From positions 1 to 16,138 of the forward strand of contig CAQLOA010000016.1 of assembly GCA_948829205.1 (NCBI GenBank): a stretch of DNA of 16,138 nt, in the 5' to 3' direction. The DNA comes from an uncultured Eggerthellaceae bacterium (GTDB lineage: Bacteria > Actinomycetota > Coriobacteriia > Coriobacteriales > Eggerthellaceae). Every line of letters starts with the position of its first letter. Within the stretch, counting starts at the first letter, position 1. Of this stretch, positions 6,628 to 12,616 are shown piece by piece. Made by a program: the position numbers and the translations under genes. The notes beneath the pieces were generated by a model, which saw only the letters and a program-made list of their open reading frames with translations, ran no database searches and was not told the DNA's origin.

Positions 6628-6725
6628 CATCAGACCATTGACTTGTTTGCGGTTCCGTTGAAAAAGACGGGCAACGGATACGGTTTCTCTGCGGGTCCCG
6701 GGAAGGATAAGCCCTTGGTCTGATG
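6628..6725. repeat. 98-bp segment bounded by perfect 10-bp inverted repeats
   Basis: CATCAGACCA at 6628-6637 and TGGTCTGATG at 6716-6725 are perfect inverted repeats. The interior holds a second inverted repeat, CCGTTG/CAACGG (6655-6660 and 6672-6677), and a GC-rich block. It lies between the rhodanese promoter and the toxin-antitoxin promoter, and could be a structured RNA, a small MITE-like element or a decayed insertion. No target-site duplication is obvious. Confidence 0.5.
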
Positions 6726-6800
6726 TTTAACATGCTTAGCTAAACTTATCATTTTTGCATCAATATGTAGCAAAACTAAACAATACAATACAAAACGAAG

Positions 6801-6806
6801 TATAAT
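6801..6806 (+). promoter_or_regulatory. -10 box of the RelB-like/MazF operon
   Basis: TATAAT at 6801-6806 lies 25 bp before the antitoxin ATG, placing transcription start near 6813. This excludes the in-frame ATGs at 6805 and 6808 as starts. The stretch upstream is very AT-rich; GTTTA (6725-6729) and TAAAC (6741-6745) form a short inverted repeat that may be part of an operator. No good -35 box is seen. Confidence 0.6.
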
Positions 6807-6831
6807 GATGGCACGTTTGAAGGAGGTCATT

Positions 6832-7074
6832 ATGGCGAAGACTCAGTTTGCAACACGGGTGGAAGACGAACAGGCCATGATGTTCAAAAGCATAACGACG
6901 AGACTCGGCACCACCCCTGCGGATGCGCTCCGCATGTTTGTGAGTGCGTTCAACGAAGCCGGCGGCTTTCCTTTCGACGTGCGTGTTGCGCGCACACCGA
7001 AGGTGGAGGCTTTCGATAGCGAAGCGGATGCCACGAGGTTTGCAAGCGATCTCGCCTTGGAGACTGCCCGATGA
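6832..7074 (+). CDS. RelB/DinJ-family antitoxin
   Basis: An 80-residue protein. The N-terminal half (TQFATRVEDEQAMMFKSITTRLGTTPADALRMFVSAF) matches the ribbon-helix-helix of RelB/DinJ antitoxins, and FNEAGGFPFDVRV (residues 40-52) is the usual family hallmark near F..A....G.PF.. . The acidic, flexible C-terminus should wrap and neutralise the toxin, and the N-terminal RHH dimer should bind the operon's own promoter (family knowledge). The start at 6832 is set by AAGGAGGT at 6820-6827. Its stop overlaps the toxin start in an ATGA, so the two are translationally coupled. It is unusual that the downstream partner is MazF/PemK-like rather than RelE/YafQ-like. Confidence 0.85.
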   Translation: MAKTQFATRVEDEQAMMFKSITTRLGTTPADALRMFVSAFNEAGGFPFDVRVARTPKVEAFDSEADATRFASDLALETAR

Positions 7075-7403
7075 AGCGCGGGGAGATCTGGACGCTTCAG
7101 GATACTAGCTACGCAAGCAAGGCACGTCCGGTTGTGATCGTCCAAAGCGATGATCTTGTAGCCTTCGATTCCGTCATCTTGTGCCTTTTCACTACGTTCG
7201 AGTCCGAAAACATTCCAACGCGGGTTTGCGTCGAGCCAACTGATGACAACGGCCTGGAAAAGACAAGCTACGTAATGACGGACAAGATAGTCACAGTGGA
7301 TCGAAAGCTGCTTGGTTTCAGGATTGGCGAACTTGACGAAGCGACCATGGATTCTGTTTCGAAGCAACTCGCAGTGGTTCTTGAGATACCTCAAAAATGC
7401 TGA
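7071..7403 (+). CDS. MazF/PemK-family endoribonuclease toxin
   Basis: A 110-residue protein of normal MazF length. RGEIW (3-7) and ARPVVIVQSD (18-27) form the first beta strands, with the arginine that serves catalysis in this family. SYVMTDKIVTVDRKLLG (about 66-82) matches the conserved S/T...D....V.R segment. Such toxins cleave single-stranded mRNA at short specific sequences and arrest growth until the antitoxin is restored; the cut site cannot be read from sequence. The start ATG overlaps the antitoxin stop by 4 nt (ATGA), with no separate ribosome binding site needed. It ends 18 bp before the convergent LytTR-like gene. Confidence in family is high; the exact subgroup is uncertain. Confidence 0.87.
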   Translation: MKRGEIWTLQDTSYASKARPVVIVQSDDLVAFDSVILCLFTTFESENIPTRVCVEPTDDNGLEKTSYVMTDKIVTVDRKLLGFRIGELDEATMDSVSKQLAVVLEIPQKC

Positions 7404-7421
7404 TCGCTCGTCCAGCGCCCT

Positions 7422-8108
7422 CTACTGCCGATGCTGCTGCTTGTAGGCGGCGAGGTTGTCGTTCAGCTCTTTTATCTGATGCTTGCACACGCAGGTGAAC
7501 ACGAGGCTCAGGATGCCCAAAATCACCAGGTAAGCAACCGCGAAGCTGATCCATGCAGCGGGGTATTCCACAGGAAGCCAGGAGAAGAGCGCCGCGATTC
7601 CGGCAAGCACGGGGAAGAAGCACAGCCCGAAGAGCGTCACGCGAACGGGGTAGCTCATCCGCTTGATGAGGGCAGGCGTGAAGAAGACGAGCTGCAGCCC
7701 GCTCGATACGATGCAGGCGACCAGCAGCCCCCAGCCCATCATCATGCCTGACGCATGGCTTTCGCCCTTGAAGATCGTGCCTGCGGCAAGGAAGAAGACC
7801 ATGGCGACGGCGAATGCGATGCGGACGAAGCTCGCGCCTTCAAGGCGGTCCTCCAGTTCGTAGAGTCGCAAGCTGAGCTCAAGTACGGAGTCTTGCGTGT
7901 AGGCGAACGTTCTGCTGTCGACGCATTCGACGTAGAGGATGGCGGCCGCCGGCACCGAGGCCATCTCGCCGTCACTCTTGCCGGCGACGCGCAGGTCGTG
8001 CATCTGCAGGCTCGACACGATGGAGGCGACGCGCTCGTCCGCCTTGCGGCAGCGTATCAGCACCTCGGTCTCGCGCAGAGCCGCGCACTCTTCGATGTCG
8101 ATCTTCAT
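7422..8108 (-). CDS. Partial LytTR domain fused to DUF3021-like membrane protein
   Basis: A 228-residue protein with two parts. Residues 1-97 resemble the N-terminal portion of a LytTR regulator of the small, receiver-less type (EVLIRCRKADERVASIVSSL, then AAAILYVECVDSRTFAYT and LRLYELEDRLEGASFVRI). A LytTR protein would normally continue FVRISKS...NL.K and finish its DNA-contacting strands. Here it passes directly into hydrophobic sequence with four predicted helices (98-112, 122-145, 157-178, 185-207), including YPVRVTLFGLCFFPVLAG, typical of DUF3021, whose gene normally follows a LytTR gene as a separate cistron. I infer an in-frame deletion that fused the two, removing about one third of the DNA-binding domain. 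Start ATG 8108 follows GGGAGG at good spacing. If so, it is probably not a working DNA-binding regulator. Confidence 0.72.
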   Translation of the reverse strand: MKIDIEECAALRETEVLIRCRKADERVASIVSSLQMHDLRVAGKSDGEMASVPAAAILYVECVDSRTFAYTQDSVLELSLRLYELEDRLEGASFVRIAFAVAMVFFLAAGTIFKGESHASGMMMGWGLLVACIVSSGLQLVFFTPALIKRMSYPVRVTLFGLCFFPVLAGIAALFSWLPVEYPAAWISFAVAYLVILGILSLVFTCVCKHQIKELNDNLAAYKQQHRQ

Positions 8109-8130
8109 GGGGTCCTCCCTTCGAGTGCAG

Positions 8131-8159
8131 ATTATAGGGAGGATGGGCGGTGGTGTCGG
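8131..8159 (-). promoter_or_regulatory. Promoter of the LytTR-DUF3021 gene
   Basis: On the minus strand, CCGACA (8159-8154; 4 of 6 to TTGACA) and a perfect TATAAT (8136-8131) are separated by 17 bp. Transcription would start near 8124, giving a short leader containing the ribosome binding site. Confidence 0.6.
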
Positions 8160-8169
8160 GCACGTCGGC

Positions 8170-8204
8170 CCAAGATGCATCCGGTGCCTACCAAGATGCA
8201 GCCG
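8170..8204 (-). promoter_or_regulatory. Two direct repeats 21 bp apart: possible LytTR binding site
   Basis: On the plus strand, CCAAGATGCATCCG (8170-8183) and CCAAGATGCAGCCG (8191-8204) match at 13 of 14 bases with a 21-bp period. They lie just upstream of the -35 box of the minus-strand LytTR-like gene. LytTR proteins typically bind two direct repeats spaced by two helical turns upstream of promoters (family knowledge), so this is a plausible site for that class. Confidence 0.5.
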
Positions 8205-8216
8205 CGCCGGAAGAGC

Positions 8217-8245
8217 GAGCAAAAGGGACGGTCCGCCTTTTGCTC
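8217..8245. repeat. Inverted repeat GAGCAAAAGG / CCTTTTGCTC
   Basis: A perfect 10-bp inverted repeat with a 9-nt centre (8217-8226 and 8236-8245). It shares the GAGCAAA half-site with the two palindromes at 8287-8327. It could be an operator or an RNA hairpin; no T-run follows on either strand. Confidence 0.5.
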
Positions 8246-8286
8246 CATATGGCGCTTTCTCATGCAGCAAAGAGGTGGAAAGGTGC

Positions 8287-8327
8287 CTATTGAGCAAAAA
8301 TGCTCAATAGCTGAGCAAATTTGCTCA
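8287..8327. repeat. Tandem GAGCA palindromes downstream of the GIY-YIG/AlkD gene
   Basis: CTATTGAGCA-AAAA-TGCTCAATAG (8287-8310) is a perfect 10-bp inverted repeat, and TGAGCAAATTTGCTCA (8312-8327) is a perfect 16-bp palindrome immediately beside it, ending 8 bp from the next gene's stop. Both share TGAGCA/TGCTCA. The lack of a T-tract argues against a plain terminator, so an operator pair or an extragenic repeat is more likely. Confidence 0.6.
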
Positions 8328-8335
8328 CTCACTGT

Positions 8336-9370
8336 CTAGCGCAGCGTGCGCAGATGGCCTTTCAGCTCGTCCGGCACGCGAAGGCTCTCGATGGCCTTCT
8401 GGATGGCCTTCCTGCGCGTCCATTCGTCCAGAAACGCCGCATCGCCTTTCTGCTCGAAGTAGGGAAGCGCGGCCTCCTCTTGCCGCACCAGCGCCTCGGC
8501 GAAGTACCACGCGCGCATCATGTCCACGTAGTAGACGTCCGAATCGCTTGCGGGATCGCCGGCCGTCGACGGCATGCGCGTCGCGGCCACGAGCGCGAGG
8601 AGCTCGGGCTGGAAGAGGTCGTCCAGGTACAGCCGCATCAGCACCCCGATTCCGAAACGTATCGTGTAGCAGTGGGGCGAAGCCATCCACTTGCGCGCCT
8701 TCTGCAGCGTCTGTTCGGGCTGCGACGCAAGCACCTTCGCGGACAGTTGGTCGCAGGTGGCCCAGTTGTCCACGAACGGCAGGAACCGGTCGAGCTCGTC
8801 GACCGCCGCGTCGTAGTCGCGTTCGAGCCCTATGGCGAAGGCGTGGATTTGGTTCTCGTCGAACAGCCTGTGAGGAAGGGCCCGCATGAAGTTACGCGCG
8901 TCGTCTCGCTTGCGCAGCTGCTTCGCGATCTTGCGCAAGGCAGGCGTCCTGACCCCGGCGAACGTCTCAGGGCCCACCGTGGGCATGAGCTTCGACTGGA
9001 AGTCCCGGTATCCCTCGTCGAAGTTCTCGGATATCAGCCTGTCGACGAACTCAAGCGCTGGCTCTTCGCCGAAGCCTGGAAGCTCCGACTTCAGCGCTTC
9101 CTTGAACGAGCTTTCGGCGGCCATCCCGAGCAAGCGTTCCTTCTCGCCTCTCGACAGGCGCTTGAAGCGGGCCTCGGCGCTCATGGCGCGTTCCTTGGAA
9201 TAGAACCTGGCCTTGGCCAGAAGCCTTACCGGCAGTCGCGCCTTCGTGTACTTGGCCCCTTTGCCTGCCTGGTGGGTCGCCACGCGCCTGTCGACGTCCG
9301 TGGCGTAGCCGGCGTAAAGGCTTCCGTCCGCGCACTCCAACACGTACATGTAGTGCTCGAACTGCGGCAT
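8336..9370 (-). CDS. GIY-YIG nuclease domain fused to AlkD-like DNA alkylation-repair domain
   Basis: A 344-residue two-domain protein. Residues ~5-82 are a UPF0213/YhbQ-type GIY-YIG domain: YMYVLECADGSLYAGYATD carries the GIY and YIG equivalents, then RRVATHQ, GKGAKYTKARLPV and the conserved glutamate helix SAEARFKRLSR. Residues ~105-344 match the AlkD/COG4912 family of HEAT-repeat DNA glycosylases, which remove alkylated bases. W203 and D207 in FVDNWATCD, and R238 in TIRFGIGVLM, correspond by spacing to the AlkD catalytic W/D and R set. The end KAIQKAIESLRVP...LRTLR is typical of the family. These domains are normally separate proteins; joined, they suggest base removal coupled to strand cleavage. 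ATG 9370 is chosen for AAGGAGAGG upstream; in-frame ATG 9412 and TTG 9442 have weaker sites. Confidence 0.87.
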   Translation of the reverse strand: MPQFEHYMYVLECADGSLYAGYATDVDRRVATHQAGKGAKYTKARLPVRLLAKARFYSKERAMSAEARFKRLSRGEKERLLGMAAESSFKEALKSELPGFGEEPALEFVDRLISENFDEGYRDFQSKLMPTVGPETFAGVRTPALRKIAKQLRKRDDARNFMRALPHRLFDENQIHAFAIGLERDYDAAVDELDRFLPFVDNWATCDQLSAKVLASQPEQTLQKARKWMASPHCYTIRFGIGVLMRLYLDDLFQPELLALVAATRMPSTAGDPASDSDVYYVDMMRAWYFAEALVRQEEAALPYFEQKGDAAFLDEWTRRKAIQKAIESLRVPDELKGHLRTLR

Positions 9371-9517
9371 GGGCGCGGCCTCTCCTTGGACGATGCGGGT
9401 TGCGGCCTCCATCTTAACCCAGTAGCTGGAGGCTGGAAGCAACGCCTTGTGGCGTTCGAAAGGATGCGCAGAACGGAGGATGCTGCCACCTTGAGGGTGA
9501 CACAGGACGAGGCTGGC

Positions 9518-10972
9518 TCACCCGTACAGATCCGTTTTCAGGGCGTCGTAGTCCTCTGCGGTCACGTATATCCCGCAGCCGGAAGGTCCGCATGTGAAGC
9601 TGGCTTCGCCGCCTTCCCCCACGGGAACCAGGTGCGAAGGGTCGGTCACGTCCACGAACGTCCTTCCCGCAAGCGCGGGTTCCACAACGTCCTTCTGCTT
9701 CCAGTCCGCGCCGCTCCACACGACGAACACGGGATGGTCTCCGCGCATCAGCCACGTCATCTTCTGGTGGTCCGCATCGTTCATGTCCACCAGCTCGTCC
9801 CCCAGCAGGTTCGCGCGAACCCACACTATCTCGCGCAGGAACGGCACCGGCTGCTTTCCGTCGTGCGGAATGCCCCACAAGTCGCCGTAGAAGACGAAAG
9901 GCGCCTGTGCGTCGCGGAGCAGGATGGACGCATAGGCGCGGGTCTTGAAGCCGTCGTCCACCCAGCTTTCCAGCGCCTGCCCTGGTTGGGTGTCGTGGTT
10001 GTCAACGAACGCGCAGGAGAAGTCGGGCTCCCATGACGTTATGGTCCCGTCGAAGAGCTGGTGCATGTCGTAGTCGGCCGACTGCTGCGACGCCTGCTGC
10101 AGCTTGAAGTGCAGAGGCACGTCGAACAGCCTCATGCAGCATCCGCTGCTCTCTATGTAGTCGGCCAGGTCCTGGCTGTTGCCGCTCCAGAACTCGCCGA
10201 CGGCGAACAGGGGATGGTTGCCCACCTCGGACATCTTCTTCAGCCACGGGCCGAAGAAGGTGGAGTCGATGCTCTTCACGGCGTCGATGCGAAACCCGTC
10301 CAGCCCGGCCTTCTCCGTGTACCACAGCCCCCACTTGGTCAGCTGCTCCACGACCTCGGGCTTGTCGAAGTCCACGTCGTCGCCCATTATGAAGTCGAAG
10401 TTGCCGGACTCCTTGCTCACGTTCTCGTTCCAATGCTTTCCCGAGAACGACAGGATGTCGTTGCTGCCCGTGCGCTCGTCGCGATCGGTTCCGGTGAAAT
10501 CGTCGGCGCTCCATTCGAAGTCGTCGTACGCCCCGGCCCTTCCCGGGAAGGTGAACTTCGTCCACACGTCGGCCTCGTGTTCGCCGCTCGTGCTCTGCAG
10601 GCGGTTGCCTGGGTCGCACGAGGTGGCGTTGACGGTCTCCGTCCCGTCCGCGCCCATTCTGTGGTTGAGGACGATGTCGCCGATGACCTTGAGGCCGTTG
10701 TCGTGCAGCTTCTTGATGGCGGCAAGGTACTCCTCGACGCTGCCGTACTTGGTTTCCACGGTGCCCTTCTGGTCGAATTCACCCAGGTCGAATAGGTCGT
10801 AGACCCCGTAGCCGACGTCGTCGGAGCCGGCCTGCCCCTTGTATGCAGGCGGCAGCCAGACATGCGTGAACCCGAGGCGCGCGAGGTCTTCCGCCTGGTC
10901 GCATACGGTGTCCCAGAAGCTTCCGTCGTTTGGCAGATACCATTCGAAGTCCTGCAGGAACGTTTCCTTCAT
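9518..10972 (-). CDS. amyA: Cytoplasmic alpha-amylase, glycoside hydrolase family 13
   Basis: A 484-residue enzyme hydrolysing alpha-1,4-glucosidic bonds in starch, glycogen or maltodextrins. It closely resembles cytoplasmic AmyA-type (GH13 subfamily 5) enzymes: WLPPAYKG, then YDLFDLGEFDQKGTVETKYG, conserved region I GDIVLNH (98-104), region II GLDGFRIDAVKS with nucleophile Asp230, region III FAVGEFWS with acid/base Glu260, and region IV FVDNHDTQP with Asp327. There is no signal peptide, so it should act inside the cell on imported dextrins or stored glycogen. ATG 10972 fits the family N-terminus (LQDFEWYLPNDG) and follows a GAGGAAAGGG site; the longer frame to 11047 adds non-conserved residues. 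It is 147 bp upstream of the GIY-YIG/AlkD gene on the same strand, but a functional link is not evident. Confidence 0.95.
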   Translation of the reverse strand: MKETFLQDFEWYLPNDGSFWDTVCDQAEDLARLGFTHVWLPPAYKGQAGSDDVGYGVYDLFDLGEFDQKGTVETKYGSVEEYLAAIKKLHDNGLKVIGDIVLNHRMGADGTETVNATSCDPGNRLQSTSGEHEADVWTKFTFPGRAGAYDDFEWSADDFTGTDRDERTGSNDILSFSGKHWNENVSKESGNFDFIMGDDVDFDKPEVVEQLTKWGLWYTEKAGLDGFRIDAVKSIDSTFFGPWLKKMSEVGNHPLFAVGEFWSGNSQDLADYIESSGCCMRLFDVPLHFKLQQASQQSADYDMHQLFDGTITSWEPDFSCAFVDNHDTQPGQALESWVDDGFKTRAYASILLRDAQAPFVFYGDLWGIPHDGKQPVPFLREIVWVRANLLGDELVDMNDADHQKMTWLMRGDHPVFVVWSGADWKQKDVVEPALAGRTFVDVTDPSHLVPVGEGGEASFTCGPSGCGIYVTAEDYDALKTDLYG

Positions 10973-11236
10973 GGCGTCCCTTTCCTCGCTCGACCGTGAA
11001 TCCGTGCTGGCCAGTCCCGTCTTGGACGGACCTTCATGCCCGCGCACAACAGGATACGGATGCTGCCAGGCAAAGGCGTTCGCTATGGCGTTTGTAACGC
11101 GAACGAAAAGACCCTGTCACAAAGTCTTTCGGCAAGGATTCGCCTTGGTGTCAGAGCCGGAAGCCCATGCATCGCCAACCATCTACGGGCTTATCATGCG
11201 CTCTTGAAAAGGCATTCGCGCAGGGAAGGAGCCCTC

Positions 11237-11662
11237 ATGGAAATCCATGTGCTCTCGGCGTATCAGACCACAGCCGAGGAGTTCTTCGACAAGATACTCG
11301 GCTGGAAGACCGACCTGGTGCTGGACATCCGCCTTCGGAACACCAACCAGCTGGCGGGGTTCACCAAGCAGGAGGACCTGGAGTACTTCACGCACGTCAT
11401 CGCGCACGCCGACTACGCCCACGACGTGGAGTACTCGCCCTCGAAGACGCTTCTGGACGACTATCTCGACCACGGGCTTCCCTACCAGGAGTACTTCGCT
11501 CGCTACGCCAAGGAGATGGAAGAGCGCAAGGCGATCCCCGCCTTCTTCCAGAAGTACGGGAAGTACCGCTCCGTCGCCATCGTGGGTACGGCCACCGACA
11601 AGCGCCGCTCGCATGCCGAGGAGCTGCAGCGGCTTCTGGAGGCCGCCGAAGCGAAGCGCTGA
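11237..11662 (+). CDS. DUF488 family protein
   Basis: A 141-residue soluble protein. TDLVLDIRLRNTNQLAGFTKQEDLEYF (residues 24-50) matches the DUF488 core, usually LVDVR..P.S....F....L. The middle part YSPSKTLLDDYLDHGLPYQEYFARYAKEME fits the conserved LAP...L......W..Y...Y region, and YRSVAIVGTATDKRRSHAEEL near the end resembles the family's final strand-helix, which often reads L.C.E.......HR. Here the usual Cys-x-Glu is replaced by VGTATD, so the putative active-site cysteine is missing. Molecular function is unknown. The start is set by GGGAAGGAG six nt before the ATG. It is a single gene divergent from the amylase and convergent with the toxin-antitoxin operon. A short inverted repeat, CGTTCGC/GCGAACG (11077-11105), lies in the shared upstream region. 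Confidence 0.8.
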   Translation: MEIHVLSAYQTTAEEFFDKILGWKTDLVLDIRLRNTNQLAGFTKQEDLEYFTHVIAHADYAHDVEYSPSKTLLDDYLDHGLPYQEYFARYAKEMEERKAIPAFFQKYGKYRSVAIVGTATDKRRSHAEELQRLLEAAEAKR

Positions 11663-11718
11663 CGCGCCCGCAGGCCCTAAAGCCGGACGGTCACCGATGC
11701 GATGACGTTGCTTCCGTC

Positions 11719-12012
11719 CTATAGGGACTCGTAATGGGTCCACATGCTCAGGACTTTGACTGTGCCCTGTATGGGCATGCCGTCGCAGTCTGCAGCCTCG
11801 TCTATGACCTCGTACACGAGCCGATGCTGCCGGTTGATGCGCCTGGAATACATGCCTGCAAGGCTTCCAACCAATGGCTCGAATGCTGGCGGGTAGGCGA
11901 ACGGGTCGGCTGAAACGATGCCCACGAGCTCCTTGGCCTTGGCGTCAAGCCCTGCAGCCTTCAGCTTCTTCGCGTCCTTCGCCGCCTGCTTGGTGAACAC
12001 GACCCTGTACAC
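11719..12012 (-). CDS. Txe/YoeB-family toxin
   Basis: A 97-residue protein of the RelE/YoeB superfamily, ribosome-dependent mRNA interferases. FTKQAAKDAKKLKAAGL near the N-terminus, then YPPAFEPLVGSLAGMYSRRINRQHRLVYEV, match the YoeB pattern P....E.L.G...G..SRRI...HRLVY, including the catalytic-region arginines and H63. The C-terminus VKVLSMWTHYESL matches the family's ....S...HY. ending with the functionally important His-Tyr. It starts at GTG 12012, 3 nt after the antitoxin stop, with a GGAG-like site inside the end of the antitoxin gene, so it is coupled to it. Between the conserved strand and the C-terminus it has a slightly longer insert (DEAADCDGMPIQG) than short YoeB proteins. Confidence 0.88.
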   Translation of the reverse strand: MYRVVFTKQAAKDAKKLKAAGLDAKAKELVGIVSADPFAYPPAFEPLVGSLAGMYSRRINRQHRLVYEVIDEAADCDGMPIQGTVKVLSMWTHYESL

Positions 12013-12015
12013 GGC

Positions 12016-12267
12016 CTACCACTCCAGGGCATCGGCAGGGATGCAGTCGTCGAGGCCTTCGTTGTGCGCATCGACAAGCTTTTCCGCCATGCCGGGCGTG
12101 CCAAGGATGTATAGCGTCTCCTCGATCGCCGACCAGTCGTCCTCGCCGACAAGAACCGCCCCCTTGCCCTTGGAATTGGTGATTGCGACGGGCTTGCAGT
12201 CCTCGTTCACGCGGGCGATGAGGTTGTATATGTCCTTGCGGGCGGCGGTGGCCGTTACGCTGGTCAT
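12016..12267 (-). CDS. Phd/YefM-family antitoxin
   Basis: An 83-residue antitoxin. The N-terminal domain (TATAARKDIYNLIARVNEDCKPVAITNSKGKGAVLVGEDDWSAIEETLYIL) is a textbook Phd/YefM fold: A.K....L...V.......I.......VL.S..D...I.ET.YLL. The C-terminal tail after ETLYILGTPG is the part expected to bind the toxin. ATG 12267 follows AAAGGGG at good spacing. Antitoxins of this family repress their own promoter, and toxin binding strengthens repression (family knowledge). The promoter upstream carries paired CGTACG palindromes, consistent with that. Confidence 0.88.
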   Translation of the reverse strand: MTSVTATAARKDIYNLIARVNEDCKPVAITNSKGKGAVLVGEDDWSAIEETLYILGTPGMAEKLVDAHNEGLDDCIPADALEW

Positions 12268-12299
12268 GGTTACCCCTTTCAGCCTATGCAGATGACTTC

Positions 12300-12327
12300 A
12301 TTATACGTACGCTATTACGTACGTCAA
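12300..12327 (-). promoter_or_regulatory. Promoter and YefM-type operator of the antitoxin-toxin operon
   Basis: On the minus strand, TTGACG (12327-12322) and TATAAT (12305-12300) are 16 bp apart. Two CGTACG palindromes (12306-12311 and 12318-12323), 12 bp centre to centre, fill the spacer. E. coli YefM is known to bind neighbouring palindromes with TGTACA cores over its promoter. The arrangement here is closely analogous, so autorepression by the Phd/YefM protein is likely. Confidence 0.7.
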
Positions 12328-12616
12328 GAATGTAAGATATAAGGGTATCTGCATGTTGCAATGCATATTCCGGCGATGTTTCTTACGTCCTGAACTGCTT
12401 GCCTCGGCGAACTTGCCGCCGTCATGCGACACCTATTTCCAACCCTGAAAAATGTCAGGTTCCGCTCCCGTGGATCGTTTTATTGGTAGAAGCCTTGCAA
12501 GGACGAAAGGCAGACCACGATCCATTGGAGAGGAAATGTCATTAGAATGTGCCATAGGGAACACTTCCTGGCCGGCGGCTGCGGCCCCGCGCCAGTCGAG
12601 GCGAAGGCCTGATGCT
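12328..12616. other. Intergenic region between the toxin-antitoxin operon and the sigma factor
   Basis: About 290 bp with no convincing gene. It contains a GCAT-GTTGCA-ATGC inverted repeat near 12351-12364 and a short CCTGA/TCAGG hairpin near 12443-12458 that might be regulatory. The sigma factor's reading frame stays open back to 12452, but that extension has no ribosome binding site or family similarity, so I treat it as leader. Confidence 0.4.

Noticed and set aside
6628..6725. Signal recognition particle RNA or a known riboswitch
   Set aside because: The GGGAAGG stretch recalls the SRP RNA loop, but the conserved flanking sequence is missing, and I could match no riboswitch core.
8321..10036. 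A 571-codon plus-strand open frame
   Set aside because: It lies antisense to the GIY-YIG/AlkD and amylase genes, both with clear families and ribosome binding sites. Long antisense frames are expected in GC-rich DNA, and its product resembles no family I know.
12452..12616. N-terminal extension of the sigma factor
   Set aside because: The open frame has no ribosome binding site and lacks sigma-factor similarity. Conserved region 2 begins just after ATG 12617, which has its own site.
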